Shown here piece after piece: positions 1 to 11,849 of a stretch of DNA of 64,000 nucleotides (position 1 is its first letter; every line of letters starts with the position of its first letter). The position numbers and the translations under genes were made by a program. The notes below the pieces were generated by a model. It worked only from the letters and a program-made list of their open reading frames with translations. It was not told where the DNA came from and ran no database searches. The DNA is from Conoideocrella luteorostrata. Taxonomy: Eukaryota; Ascomycota; Sordariomycetes; Hypocreales; Clavicipitaceae. Location: positions 1 through 64,000 of the forward strand of contig JASWJB010000119.1 of NCBI GenBank assembly GCA_032433595.1, written 5' to 3'.

Positions 1-1160
1 ACGACTCGCGGTTTATTGGGGGGGGGGGGGGGGCATTCATAACTATAGTTTGCTCGTACCCCAAGGCGGCCGATGCTCCGTCCGCTATCCATCCATACAA
101 TACACATTAAGCGGCATTTTGCACTACTGGCATCGTTGACTCGCGCGGGTGTCGGTGTCAGGGACTGGCTGCTGCTCTGGAACAAGGAAGGTTCCGGGGC
201 TGGGCTAGACTCCCGACGCGACAAGTGGTCTGCATTTGCTGAACGAGACAAACCGCCCCGAGATCCCGGGCTGACCATCTGGCTTCTTGCTTCTTTATTA
301 GCCTTATCGCGCCTCGGCCCACTGCAAAAGGCAACAGCCAGATGATTCGCCGATAACACATGGAGCGGGCAGACTGGCACACCTTGGGACACCCAAAAGC
401 ATAACCACCACCCTTGTCACTTGGAGGCAACTTCAGTCATCCTGCCATTCCGTATCAGCCCAAGCATTTGGATTACGAGGGGGCAAACTCTCATTCTTCA
501 GCCTATCTTACTTTCCGTCTTAACTTCCCGCTTCCTCCGTTTTCGTGTCCGGTGCCAACTTAACCCTCCTTACATTCATCGCCCTCATATTTGGCGACGT
601 CCAGCCCTCGTTCACCATTCTACCAGTTCAAGCCCGGGAATCCACTGGAGTCTGTTTCAAGGCACACCTTGCCGCCCTCTGCCCTCTGCCCTCCGCCGTT
701 ACAACATACGACTGGGCGACCGCCGGTACTTTGCGACTGTCCGTCCTGACTTGTCGTGGTTAGTTATACTGTTAGGGGCGACCTGCCATTATTGGGACCT
801 ATCCTTGTGGATCCCAGCATAAGGTGCTCCTTGTTACGTACCAGATTTCACCGACTCGCCAGCGTCGGCTTCAAACAGAACAAGGAGCCACTCTTTCTCC
901 CCCAGCTTCCACCTTCTAGTCGACGGGAAGTCGGATGCTGTGTTACGAGGAGCTGACGAGTAATACACACCACCCCCGACCCAGGGCAGCGGTCTCCAGA
1001 ATCATTGCTGCAACTGGGCAGTGGACAGCACTAAAGATCTAGCCGCGGTCCCCTTTTCTTTGTCGTATTCCTACCCAGTTACCTCAAGGAGCCGGGTGGG
1101 TGTGCCAGCAACTATGCCCCAGTCATTGGCTGTCGCTATCTCGACTACCTCCTAGACACG
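1..1160. other. Gene-free leader region upstream of the first gene
   Basis: No convincing coding region is seen. Short open frames between 421 and 956 have no recognisable domain and overlap in several frames. The stretch is pyrimidine-rich on the plus strand, including CCCTCTG repeats near 675-690. It most likely holds the promoter and a long 5' leader of the gene starting at 1161. Confidence 0.5.
18..33. repeat. poly-G tract (16 G)
   Basis: An uninterrupted run of 16 G. The length may be unreliable because homopolymers of this size are prone to sequencing and assembly error. Confidence 0.9.
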
Positions 1161-2840
1161 ATGAGATCCTTATTCTCGAATTATGCGAGGCAGTCCACCT
1201 TGTCCGCTCCCTCCCCTTCTCTCCCCCCTACATCATCTTCTTCAAGTAAAAGTACGACTCGATCGAAAGCTATTCTTTGCGATACACCTGGCGTTGGATC
1301 TGGTTCACAGCGCACTAGCATACCGCCCAAATATGCGCTCGGTATCTCCGACGGAGAAATCGACGAAGACAACGAAGACGACATTGCAGTTACAGTTACG
1401 ATCAAATCCGTTGGATCAGCTTCCTCGAGTTGCTCTTCTGTTAGCTCAGTTTCATCCGACTTCCATGCGACAATGTCGATACGAAATAAAGCCAAACGAC
1501 AAATCAAGGGAGGATTGTCAACGCCGAATCCCCCCAACACTGTCACCGGCAATGGCAGACCAACAACACCTACAAGCCCGGTTCAGATCCCCAAGCGAAG
1601 TCATCGTGACAACTCACACCATGTAAAAAAGGAAAATTCACATCATAGACGACAACCCAGACATCTTCACTGCCCAGACTCTATCTCACCTTCTGTTGCG
1701 GCTCTACTTGCTATTACCGACATCCCGCGGCCCCAGAGGCGGCGTCGTCAGGCAGGTCGACCTCTCACAGTAGACGAGATCGTGAGTGACCAGTATGTCT
1801 CGGAAAAGGAATTGAGTTTATCACTTGGCCGCGGGCCTTTGGACTTGCTATTGTCACCGCCAGAGGACATGGCGGACGATGATCTTAGTGCTACGGAAAG
1901 CAATATTGGTTCCATGATGACCAGAACAATATCCGCCGACAGCGTTCCGTCCCTGGCAGGAGAATCCTTCGCCACAGATATTGGCTCTTCAATCGATACG
2001 CCTAGAAGTATGAGCTCGTCAGCAAGACGACGCCATAGTCCAATGCGCAAGTCGCTAGAGCCGATTCGCTCGCCACCTGATACTGCTGAAGAGCACCCTC
2101 TTGCTGGTGCCGACGACGTCGACCTGGAGGGGCTTGAGTTGCCGTCACCTGAGGAGTCGGGGGGGGATTCTTCGTCATACCCTCTACTACAGCCATTCAA
2201 GCCCCTCAGGTCCGCGTTCAAGTCCAATTTGACAGCCTCCTTACGGGCCTTGCGGTCTGCGGCTAAGTCATTCTCCAACATTAATTTTCCTTCTATTCCG
2301 GCAGATGACTTTCTGACGCGGTCCATTTTGACAATTGACCCCAACGTTCCATACACGGACGAGCGTCGTCCACCAGTGACCGAGGAGATGCCTTCGGCCG
2401 AACTACGTCGCTACCTCAATCCTACTACCAGCAAACATCTTGACACTCAACCGATATCGCGCCCCGCAGGAACATTCTCAGCTTCCATCCAAATGCAAAC
2501 TTACAAGGTCCAGCGTTCAAAATCCGCCCCAGCTCCAGCACGCGCCCCATGTGCTACTGGTAATACGTCTCAGGCTGGGTCTACTAACAACAGTCAACAT
2601 CCCACTAAGGCCGGCCAGCACAGTGCAGCTGTACCTGGCATGCGCCAGCGCGAAATGCGGGAGAATCCGGACTTCATTCGCATCGCTGTGATGGAGATGG
2701 CGATGCGCCGCCGCGGCAAACTCGATAACCAGAAGCCAGGGCGTGCCCGATGGGCATTACCACCTCGAAGACCACAAGCAAAGCCCTACGACGTTGGTGT
2801 AAACGGTGTTCCGACCAGGTGGATCCCTGTGACATATTAG
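1161..2840 (+). CDS. Conserved fungal protein, Ser-rich and largely disordered
   Basis: A single 559-residue open frame without introns. I do not recognise a characterised domain. The N-terminal third is rich in Ser, Thr and Pro (a run SSSSSKST near residue 25, an acidic patch EIDEDNEDD near 66-74, a second Ser run near 85-100). The middle has basic stretches (PQRRRRQ near 190; ARRRHSPMRKS near 288). The last 45 residues look most constrained: NPDFIRIAVMEMAMRRRGKLD followed by a basic, Pro-rich tail ending RWIPVTY. Such a short structured C-terminus after a low-complexity region occurs in orphan fungal proteins. Codon use and length make it a real gene. The start is the first in-frame ATG. 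Localisation and role cannot be told; the basic clusters could be nuclear localisation signals (inference). Confidence 0.75.
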   Translation: MRSLFSNYARQSTLSAPSPSLPPTSSSSSKSTTRSKAILCDTPGVGSGSQRTSIPPKYALGISDGEIDEDNEDDIAVTVTIKSVGSASSSCSSVSSVSSDFHATMSIRNKAKRQIKGGLSTPNPPNTVTGNGRPTTPTSPVQIPKRSHRDNSHHVKKENSHHRRQPRHLHCPDSISPSVAALLAITDIPRPQRRRRQAGRPLTVDEIVSDQYVSEKELSLSLGRGPLDLLLSPPEDMADDDLSATESNIGSMMTRTISADSVPSLAGESFATDIGSSIDTPRSMSSSARRRHSPMRKSLEPIRSPPDTAEEHPLAGADDVDLEGLELPSPEESGGDSSSYPLLQPFKPLRSAFKSNLTASLRALRSAAKSFSNINFPSIPADDFLTRSILTIDPNVPYTDERRPPVTEEMPSAELRRYLNPTTSKHLDTQPISRPAGTFSASIQMQTYKVQRSKSAPAPARAPCATGNTSQAGSTNNSQHPTKAGQHSAAVPGMRQREMRENPDFIRIAVMEMAMRRRGKLDNQKPGRARWALPPRRPQAKPYDVGVNGVPTRWIPVTY

Positions 2841-5702
2841 CAGTGTGTAATGCCTGGCGTCCTCCGATCGTTGTCCAAGGTACCAGTCACCATGGATTAT
2901 CCGCCATCCGTTCACATGTACTGGGTCGTTTTGCGGGCACTCGCGGAAAGATTCCGGTTACCCTTGGAAAGGAGACATCGTTGCAAGCCCTGCATGCCTC
3001 CTGTGAAAGAAAAGCAGGAAAATCTTTTTCTCTGACAAGGGGCAATTTTGACCCTTGCAAGTCAAACCGCAGAATCCGTGGAACACGTCATGGAGCCTGG
3101 TGTGCAGACGGCACGTTGCAGCAGACACTTTGCTACGGGGTCGGATCCGCCGGCAATCCGCCGGCCACGATTTGGGGAGACTTGGAGGCCAATTGTCGAT
3201 GAATGTGTAACACGATCCGCCAAAAATGACCCACTGTCGAAGCATTTTGGAACTCTGCCGAATCCGCCTCGAGGTAACAGCCGAGATTGGAATGGAGTCG
3301 CCGAGTAATGCTCATGTTCAGTGTTTGCAGGTCAAGCCATGGCCGACGCGACGTGTCCAATGGAGTTCACCATGCTATTGCGTCGAAAGGTCCCGTTTCA
3401 ACGAACATCAACTGGCTGGTCTTGCAAGACTCCCAAACGGATTAGACGAGTCCAGAGAGCAAAAGAACCATGGGCTGACCCACAAAATTGCTGGTGAGCG
3501 CTGTGGTCTATCTACCTATTCGGGAAGGCGCCCAGAATCCTGCGTCGGCCATTAGTGCCAGCATGCCCTTTCGCTTAACCAACATTTGAAAATGTCAGCA
3601 TGAGGACTACTACAATTTTGAGCTCAGCACGTCTCCAAATTGACTCATAGTAACAATTCACTTAAATGAGGTGGGCATCTACAGAGTACCTGACTGGTGC
3701 ACCTTGGTCGTTCTGGGCCGCGGGGCCGACCGCGGCAATTTCTACGACTTGGCCGTAAACACCCGGATCAAAATGGTGCATCATACCCTGTTTTCATGCA
3801 TGGTCTAAATAAGCGTCCTCTGAAGGTGCAATCGCTGCAGGTCGCAGAGACAACCAAAACACGGATATTTAGACTACAACACCGACTGGTATACTGTGCT
3901 CTGCGTTGGTTCGGCTTCACACGATCGAGCCTCCACTCCTTTGAGTGTAATAGCTCTTGCTGGTGTTTTCCAGTTGACCCTGTTTGCTATTCTTTTCTTC
4001 CTTTTCTTTTTGCCGGTATTGTTTATATTTCGGAGTCTCGTGGAAGGGGGTTACTTTTTTTTTTGCTACATTGGGTTTGGCGCTTATTGGTTGGGTTTCG
4101 TGCTTAACTTGACCTTTTCCCATCTTTTGAACATTGCGATGCGTGTGCATTGGAGTAGGACATCTCTACGAACAAGCGGTCTGGCATTTTAGTATACCTC
4201 TTTGCGTCATGAATCATTTTTCTTTTCACATATCCAAAGAATACCCAATCATCTATTTATTGGCTCCATCACTCCATTAATATTTTGACACGTCGCGTGT
4301 CTTCCGGGCGGCGAAGCAGACCCAAAGTCCAACGACGCAACGCTGCCCAAAGAACCCATGCATCATGGACGGAGCTAGGCATCGGATGACAAAGACGGCT
4401 GTACATTATCTAGATAGTATGCAGAATTTAGTTACTAGGTAATTTTTATAGGAATACGAGGACGCCGCAAGGCACACATATACACACATCAGACTTCATA
4501 CAGCGATTGGCCATGTGACTGATGGGTAGCGAATAAATAACTTCTCAGGCGTACGGAGTACTGAGTTGAGGCATTAAAAAGCTATTTCACATGTATCGAG
4601 AGCGCCGCTATCGTCAAGATGGCGAGTGATTGTCTGTCGACTCTTACCCTTGCCAGTGTAGAAGTCTGTGCAAAGGAAATCAACCGTGGCGGGGCTATCC
4701 CCGTCCATGCACTCTACGGTACGGAGTATACTCTTTTTTTTTTGTGTGTCTTGTCACTTGCCCGTTGTAGGAAATGCTTGACGAACCCTGAAAAAATTAG
4801 GACCAGGAGCGGGAAGGGGTCCAAGGTGATTTGTGTCAGCCATTAACAATTTCCGGCTGTGGGCGTGGGGAATTGGGCATTAATTTTGCCGATCTATTTT
4901 AAAGGGCCTTGGCTCGCTAGTGAGAAAGTGCTCGGGGCATGTCGGGGAACGGGGAAGGTAGGTAGCGTGACTTCAAGGGTCTGCTGCAACTACCAGCCTA
5001 GGTACGGAGTACGGAGTACTCTACAGAGTATGGAGTATGGAGCGGTGGATGTCGGCAAGTGTCTCACTACGTGAGTTGAGGGTATTTATTGAGACCTCGG
5101 ATGAGGCGGTCAGTGTGGCAGGAGTTCATTGGGTCTTTGTGAGAGCTTCGCTTACTAAGGTTTATGTAGAGAATAAGCCAAGGAGTCGAAACAGCGGCGC
5201 AAACTTCTTCGGTCAAGACCAACGTTTTAAACGGTGATGGTGGGCGTTCATCCGGTCCTGCATATTGCATCGTATGTACAAGATGATTGACTCCGTGCTC
5301 CATGATAAAATATATAAACAGGCCAAGTTATGAAGTAGATTTACGGAGTACACGGTGATAAAAACAAAATACTAGGGTTCGGTTGGTATTTATTGAGTAA
5401 CAGCGTCTACCTATTCCACGTCATTCATGTCGCCCATATGAATCAATTAATCTTGTTGTTGCCCTTTTCGAAAACACGCCGTCATAGTAGCACATTGACC
5501 TTGCTTAAAACAAAAATGAATCGAAAACGCAGTGCAGCAAGTCTATGAATTGGTATGCCCTGACAATGTCGCGCAAGATGATGTGGATCGCGAGCTAGGC
5601 ATCACATATTTCCATTGTTTTGGTCAGCATCAATACTGGTGCCTGGCAAAAGAACCTTGGGGTCTACGCGTAATCGTTCTATCCGCACTACGAAACCAAT
5701 AA
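2841..5702. other. Gene-free region with TACGGAGTA motifs
   Basis: About 2.9 kb without a supportable gene. Open frames at 2750-3560 and 3697-4192 lack domains; the latter is hydrophobic only because the DNA is T-rich (3980-4070). Copies of the dispersed TACGGAGTAC motif lie at 4551-4561, 4720-4728, 5003-5020 (tandem overlap) and 5342-5351. Confidence 0.6.
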
Positions 5703-5710
5703 TATAAATA
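5703..5710 (+). promoter_or_regulatory. TATA box of the amidase gene
   Basis: TATAAATA about 90 bp upstream of the amidase ATG at 5801, a usual spacing for a filamentous fungal core promoter allowing a short 5' leader. Confidence 0.5.
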
Positions 5711-5800
5711 TGGAAGACAAATCTACAAACAGAATCCCGTCGCACACATACCACAGGACCTTCATTGAGGCATGGTAACAAATCGCCACACAGAGACAAA

Positions 5801-7751
5801 ATGGCGTTCCCTTCACCCCTCTTCCTCACAGCGCACGAGCTGTCGGCCCAGCTGTCCACTAAGCAAACCACCAGCGTCAAGCTCGTTGGCGCTTTTCTCG
5901 ATCAGATAGAGCGCCATAATCACAACGGCAAGAAGCTCAATGCCTTGATTGCAGTTGCCCCGAGGGATGTTGCGCTCAGGAGGGCGGCTGAGTTGGACGA
6001 GGAGCGTGAGAGCGACCATGTTAGGAGCCCGCTGCATGGTATCCCTATTATTGTCAAGGTATGGGACAAGCTGGATTGATTTTGCATTGTGCGGTTCTAA
6101 TGAGTTCAGGATACCTTTGTGACGGATCCGGCGCTGGGGATGCCGACCAGTGCGGGCGCGCCTGTCTTTGCTGGGTTGACTGCCAAGAAGAATGCTGTGT
6201 TGATTGACAGAGTGAGTTGGAAATAACACGGGAAGGTGTTCGTATGCTGATGGCTGTAGCTGTTGGATTCTGGGCTTATCGTTCTCGGGAAGGGGAACAT
6301 GACGGTATGAGCTGGCAACGGCACGTATGAGATTTATGCTGACCTGTACAGGAATACTGCGGCATGAAGTACGTGTTGCTGTACAGCTCTTGTAGAACTC
6401 CCAGCTAATGGCCAGATCAAACGATACGCCAGTTGGATGGTCTGCTCAAGGCGGCCTCACTCTATCCGCCTATCGCCAAGACCACCTCGATGACAACGAC
6501 CAACCCGTATGTTCTTGCAGCCTCATCGCTACGCACTGTATACTAACTTCCCAGACCGCCGCGGGCTCATCCAACGGCCCGACGGTGTCCGTATCTGCAG
6601 GATTTGCACCCCTCGCCGTCGGCACCGAAACATCAGGCTCGGCCGTCTACCCGGCGAGCGTGAATGGTGTGTACGGGCTCAAGCTCTCATTTGGTTCGGT
6701 ACCGCTGGATGGAGTATGCAAGCTGAGTGCCAGCTTCGATCACATCGGCGTGTTTGCCAGAGATCCTATTGATCTCGTTCCTCTTGTGGGCATCTTAATG
6801 GGTGATTCGTCGAAAGAAGCGAACTTGCAGGATGAGATTGGCAAGGGATTTGACGGTTTGTCCGTCGGTGTTGTGCCGAATACGTGGGGTGTGCAGGAGA
6901 GCGTCGCGAAAGAGAAGTGGGATATGCCCGACATGGTGAGGATGTATTTTCGCCTGAATTTTAGAGATGAGTTTCTAATTGAAATGTCTCAGAGGAATGC
7001 ATATGAACGCTCAGTTCAGAAACTGACGACTCGCGGGGCGAGGACTGTTTATCCGCTTGAGGTTGAAAAGCCAGAATATGTGTTGAAGTACAACGGGGAG
7101 ACATTGAAGTCTGTGGCATGTAAGAGTTCCTCCATTCTACCGCTACTCCAGCTCTTCAAGAAAGACTCTTTCCATTCATTCATTCATTTTCTGTTTCTTT
7201 CTTTCTTTAACGCATTTCCAGACGCTGAGTTCCCGAAAAATATTGAAGAATTCTTCACTTGCTTTCAGCCTGTACCGGGCCTCAGCAGCCTCCAGGACGT
7301 AATAGCCTGGAACGAGCAGCACCCCGACGTGGCTCTACCAAAGCGCAAGTTTCCCTCACAAGTAGCCATTGATTCTAAAATTCTAACAACGCACACAGCA
7401 TACACTACTCAAACGGAACTAATAGCAGCCGCCGAGAGCTCCATGACGCAACAGGCGCAGACTGAGATTGCGGCCCATCTCCACCGTCTGGCCACTTGCG
7501 AGGGTATCGGCAAAGTAATGGACGACAAGGGTTTAGATATTGTGCTATCGAACTCAGATGCCACGCTCGTTCATTACGCTTCATGCGCGGGATGGCCCGT
7601 GGCCGCGGTTCCAGTGGGGAGGATGGCCAAGAACGGGCAGCCCTACGGGATGTTTGCGCTGGCGAGGGGAGGGAGGGAACATGTGCTGTTGAGGTTTATG
7701 AAGGCCTGGGATGAGGATTTTGGGAGGTGCGAGGCGCCGGTTATGAGTTGA
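5801..7751 (+). CDS. Amidase-signature family hydrolase (8 exons)
   Basis: Predicted exons are 5801-6058, 6110-6211, 6260-6304, 6352-6368 (17 nt), 6416-6506, 6555-6935, 6993-7119 and 7222-7751, giving 516 residues with all junctions in frame. The start is the ATG of MAFPSPLFLTAHEL; an upstream in-frame ATG at 5765 would add 12 residues. Amidase-signature enzymes hydrolyse amides with a Lys-cisSer-Ser triad. Visible here are the Lys of GIPIIVKDTF (about residue 86), the glycine/serine stretch TAAGSSNGPTVSVSAG, and GTETSGS with the presumed nucleophile Ser. The GGSS of many family members reads AGSS. The C-terminal half (KRKFPSQVAIDSK onward to HYASCAGWPVAAVPVG) is typical of fungal amidases, whose substrates are mostly unknown. 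The introns at 6507, 6936 and 7120 are multiples of three without stops, so a naive translation reads through them. Confidence 0.88.
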
Positions 7752-9160
7752 TAGGTCTGGCTTGGGGTTGACTTGGGTTGCGATGCATTGGGTATTCGGG
7801 TGAGATGCACGCTGGGGTTTGGTGGCACTTTTGTCGATCAAATGCGCTATCTGAAATAGTGCCCAAGTGCCCGTTTCTTTTTTTAAACCCTCTCATCATG
7901 TCCTTCATTTTGGTGGTGGCTCGGAAGGTCTAGCAGTTGTTAAGAAAGAAAGCGTCCGTTGATCCTATTACACCTCTTTTGAGCCGACGACCCGATCGAC
8001 ATTCGAATCTTGAGTGCGCAGCGCACCAGCATATTGTCTTCGAACAAAAAAGATTATCTGAACTGGCAGCCCGGTCCCTTTTGGATCGCCCCTAGCGTCC
8101 TAGTATCGGTGCTTGCATCTGTGAATGCTCAGCTGCTGGACGTGAGGTCGAGGAAGGCCGTCGCGTCGGGGTGTGCTGGCGGGTGCTTGTGCCCAGTACA
8201 TCATCGCATGCTCTTTCATGAGATATTCCCTTGATTTTGGTTTCTTGCCCTATGCTTATTCGGCGATGTTATCTACATGTTGGTAAATAGCGGTATGCTT
8301 TTCTGGTGAGTAGACTTTTTTCATAAGGCGTTTCTTTACAATCCTCAGTCAAAATATGTGCATAAAGCGCAATCTTTTTACGACGTTTCTAAGACCGATC
8401 GGACGAGAGATTGCCAGACGAAGGTTAAGCTGACAGCAGGAATAGTCCACTGCAATTTCTGGGTGACTGATTATAACTATGTTCCAGAGCCTGTTGAAGG
8501 TGCAGTGCTCGCCGGAGCCGTGCAGACCATCTTTGTCTGCATGCGGGTATGGCATTGTGGACGGTGGATAGAACAAATGACGGCTGGGAAAGATGGAGAA
8601 AGAATCTGGCATTTTCAATAGATAGAAAACGCACGTTGTTAACCTCATGCTACTCCGTACAGCAAGTAGCTTCCAGCTTTCTTGTGCAAGCAAGGCCCAA
8701 AGCTCTCTCCACCACGGGTATGAGCTTGAATGTGTTAATTCGTGCTGCACGCTAAAACATCCTAGCAATGGCGTGAGTTCTGTTTTGCATCATGTTGTAT
8801 CATCTCAAGTTGTAGCTTGATTTGGTAGGGCCGCATTATCATGGGGGATGGCAATCCATCATTCGACATTGTCGACGGACATTACGGAGTCAGACGCCGA
8901 TGAATCATAGTTGCTCATAATTATTAAATACAACCAAAGTCGGATCGTCACCCACTTGGCGCACGATCCGCCTGCCATTTCCGGCGACGGAATGGGATCA
9001 CAGTAAGCAAATGCTCCACTAGCCACCATCAGGCATATTTCGGTATTTTCCAGTTAGTAGTATTGTTCAGTTATTAAAAATACATGATTTTCTTGCTGTG
9101 CAGTCCACATCATGAAGCATCTCGCCATCCGTCATTTGAGCTGCGTTTCAAGCCATCACC
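7752..9160. other. Gene-free intergenic region
   Basis: About 1.4 kb with no supportable gene. Short overlapping frames on both strands at 8349-8768 have no recognisable domain. TACGGAGT-type motifs occur at 8651-8660 (reverse) and 8883-8890. The right end is the promoter of the acyltransferase gene. Confidence 0.6.
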
Positions 9161-10804
9161 ATGGCATCCCCAGGCATTTTCATTGAGGACTCAACCAGGG
9201 TATATCCCCGCTCGAGAACACGTTCACTTGGAGTTGTGCCGTTGTCGCTCCTTGATGCCACAACCGCCAATTTTGCACTCTCAAACGCAATATGGCTCTT
9301 TGACCGGTCCCAGTCCAGAGACCTTCGGAATTTGGACCTTGCCGGCCATTTTCGCCAAACGCTAAGTGCTACTCTGGATGCGTATCCCCATTTCGCGGGA
9401 CAAGTCAAAGCGATACGTACTGCGGATGGCGGTGTCTCCGACGAGCTGGCCCATTTGCCTGCTCATGCTCGACGCTTTGGTCGAGTATATGCCCGATTTG
9501 GAACAGACGAAGACCCAGGTGTGGCTTATATAACGGCCACCAGCTCTTATACGTTGGACGAGCTGCATCCCTTATCAAGAACGGAAAACACCCCGTTGTG
9601 GGATCAGGGAAAGGGCACAGTCGCGAAATTGGCCCCTCCAGAAGCGGTTGCAAAAGCATTTGATCCGGATGAAAAGCCCTTGCAGGATACTTTCCTGCCC
9701 GTGGTCGCTGTCCAAGTGACGAAGCTGGCTTGTGGCTGCTTTGCTCTAGCGGTCAAGGCTACGCATCCACTGGTCGATATCACAGGTTTGAGAACATTTG
9801 TGAAAGACTGGGCCAGTATAAGTCGCGCTGTTCTATCTGGCGATGATGAGCCGGTTCCACGCCCAATCTTCGATCCCTCAAAGCTCGATTATTTGGCAGC
9901 GGGGGATATCAACGCGCCTGTCTCTGATCCAGGACTCGTCGAACGGGCTGAAAATTTGCCTTTACACAGATATGACTGGTGGGCTTCAGCGGCGACATGT
10001 CCATGGCCGATGGAGATCCCTGATCCTTTTCAACATGAGGCTTTGGGCCCGTCTGGAAAGATCATGCCGTGGTCGGAATGGGATGTTACAGCCCCGGTAT
10101 CTCATTATGTGATTCATTTAACCAAAGAGCAAGTTGAATACCTTTATGCAACCGCTCGCAGGGAAAGCAGGCAGAAAATAAGTCGCCATGATGCCATTTT
10201 GGCACACATTTGGTCCTGTGTTGTGCGCTCACGCAACCTCGCCGACGGCCTGGTACATTGCGATCTCGTTTACGGCGTGCGACCACATCTCCATGCGGGT
10301 ATGGACTTCATCGGGTCGCCTATGTTGATAATGGATGTTGAGATGAGTGTCCTTGACATCACCAAGGCTGGCGGCGTCAGGAGCAGTTGTAGCACAAGTA
10401 CACTTGGCCGCACGGCCAGCCGTGTCCGAGAAACAATCACTGCAGTAGCACAGCCCGAGAGCATTTCCGCACACCTTCACAGTGTAGCATATGAAAAATC
10501 CCCACAGCGCATTTGGCAGGCATTCATGGGACAGAGGCATGTACTTGTCACGAGTTGGGCTAGGGCTGGTGTTTATGATGTAGATTTTGGGCTGGGGCCC
10601 GTGAGATATGTGGACAGTGTGATGCCTAACATGGATGGCATTGTGGTAATTAAAGAAGCTCCGCCGCACGATCACGCGAATTCCAGAGAGAAAAGTCAGT
10701 CGTGGACGGATGAAGGGGTCGATGTGTCGGTTCATATAGAGGAGGAGGCTATGAAGCGCCTGCTAGAGGACTCGTTGCTGCTGCCGAGGGCTCCAAAATC
10801 ATAA
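9161..10804 (+). CDS. BAHD-type acyltransferase (transferase family PF02458)
   Basis: An intronless 547-residue protein. BAHD enzymes move an acyl group from acyl-CoA to an alcohol or amine; fungal members include trichothecene 3-O-acetyltransferase and tailoring enzymes of secondary metabolism. The catalytic motif HxxxD is present as H202-P-L-V-D206, and the structural motif usually DFGWG is D475-F-G-L-G479, a Trp to Leu change. The C-terminal stretch after it (VRYVDSVMPNMDG) also fits. Length is about 60-80 residues above plant BAHDs but usual for fungal ones. The start ATG follows the leader directly (MASPGIFIEDSTRVYP). It is the first gene of a plus-strand run with a regulator, sulfatase and transporter, so its substrate may be a small metabolite handled by those neighbours (inference). 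The acyl donor and acceptor cannot be told from sequence. Confidence 0.88.
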   Translation: MASPGIFIEDSTRVYPRSRTRSLGVVPLSLLDATTANFALSNAIWLFDRSQSRDLRNLDLAGHFRQTLSATLDAYPHFAGQVKAIRTADGGVSDELAHLPAHARRFGRVYARFGTDEDPGVAYITATSSYTLDELHPLSRTENTPLWDQGKGTVAKLAPPEAVAKAFDPDEKPLQDTFLPVVAVQVTKLACGCFALAVKATHPLVDITGLRTFVKDWASISRAVLSGDDEPVPRPIFDPSKLDYLAAGDINAPVSDPGLVERAENLPLHRYDWWASAATCPWPMEIPDPFQHEALGPSGKIMPWSEWDVTAPVSHYVIHLTKEQVEYLYATARRESRQKISRHDAILAHIWSCVVRSRNLADGLVHCDLVYGVRPHLHAGMDFIGSPMLIMDVEMSVLDITKAGGVRSSCSTSTLGRTASRVRETITAVAQPESISAHLHSVAYEKSPQRIWQAFMGQRHVLVTSWARAGVYDVDFGLGPVRYVDSVMPNMDGIVVIKEAPPHDHANSREKSQSWTDEGVDVSVHIEEEAMKRLLEDSLLLPRAPKS

Positions 10805-11849
10805 GTACGGAATTTGAAGTGTATATCAGTGTATTGTTACTTGCAGATACTCGCTCGCCATGCTTTTGCGAATGTGGTAACCACATGCTTTCCATTTGCC
10901 ACGAAGTGCCTGCACCGAATCAGCGCATGGAAGCAATCTCCCTAGAAATATCGGAAATTCACATGCCGCCACCGCTGCTGTCGCAATTGCAGGTTTCTCT
11001 ATTTGGTGGTTGGGTGCCTCATCGACTAGGTCCATGGTGATACGTGATGATGCGATTGATTGCTGGCTGAGTGCAGATACATACATGACACAGTCTTATC
11101 ACACTCCCTGTGGGTTTGCCGGTCCGCCTGAGGACACGAGAGACGCTGCAACCTATCTTCAATAGGTAACTAATACAGTACTCTTAATATGGACAATGCG
11201 CCTTAAGGTCACACCGTGGCTGTTATCACATCATGCATTATTATGTGGGTGACGGAGCATCGGCACCAGCTGAACCCGAGCTGCGTGGACCGTCGGTGTC
11301 GGTGATTGGCCCCGATAAGAAGTACGGACTAACTAGTTAGTTACGCTGTTATGGTTCCGTCGAGCAATCATCCCAGAGAAGAGGAGACAAAACATCTCCA
11401 ACTTTGCGGCATAGGCTTCTTGGCATCTCCGTTCCCAATTTCAACGGAGCCGAACCGTAATAGCACTTCAATAAGATCCGACAAGGCGGGGATTCGATTC
11501 GTACCGCACCGGTCGACAACTTGGAAGCACGCAAGCTGCGATTGAGAAGGCGCCTTGTCATCAACCGATCACGTCACTAGGGTCATCGGTAGCGTCACTC
11601 GATAAAGTCGGGTCCTCGGTCGTTTCCCGCCCCTTCCAGCCAATCAGTTTCCAGGAAACTTGCCCCGGCTTGTCGCTTGTTGGTGCAGCTTGCCCTCTGT
11701 CGTGACATTTCCTGGGAAAGATGTCAAGCCGCCTCGCCCAGTAGAGGGCTAATACCTTTCGGGATCGATTTTTATAACATCCTTCCTTCAATGTATGTCG
11801 TATATCGTGATTTCAGTGCATTTCATTGCTGCATATTTGTTCGGGCACG
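10805..11849. other. Intergenic region, promoter of the tandem-zinc regulator
   Basis: No gene seen. The stretch separates the acyltransferase from the regulator starting at 11850 and contains a CCAAT-type element. Short frames on both strands have no domain. Confidence 0.55.
11302..11310 (-). promoter_or_regulatory. Extended CCAAT-type site (GTGATTGGC)
   Basis: GTGATTGGC, containing ATTGG (reverse CCAAT). The same nine bases recur upstream of the sulfatase (14802) and the MFS transporter (17150). CCAAT is the target of the fungal Hap complex; co-regulation of the three genes is inference. Confidence 0.35.

Noticed and set aside
421..956. Frames of 66-133 codons ahead of the first gene
   Set aside because: They overlap in several frames, none resembles a protein, and they precede the gene at 1161 closely, as a leader would.
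3697..4192. Plus-strand frames encoding hydrophobic peptides
   Set aside because: The hydrophobicity comes from a T-rich stretch (3980-4070); the better of the two lacks an ATG start and neither has a recognisable domain.
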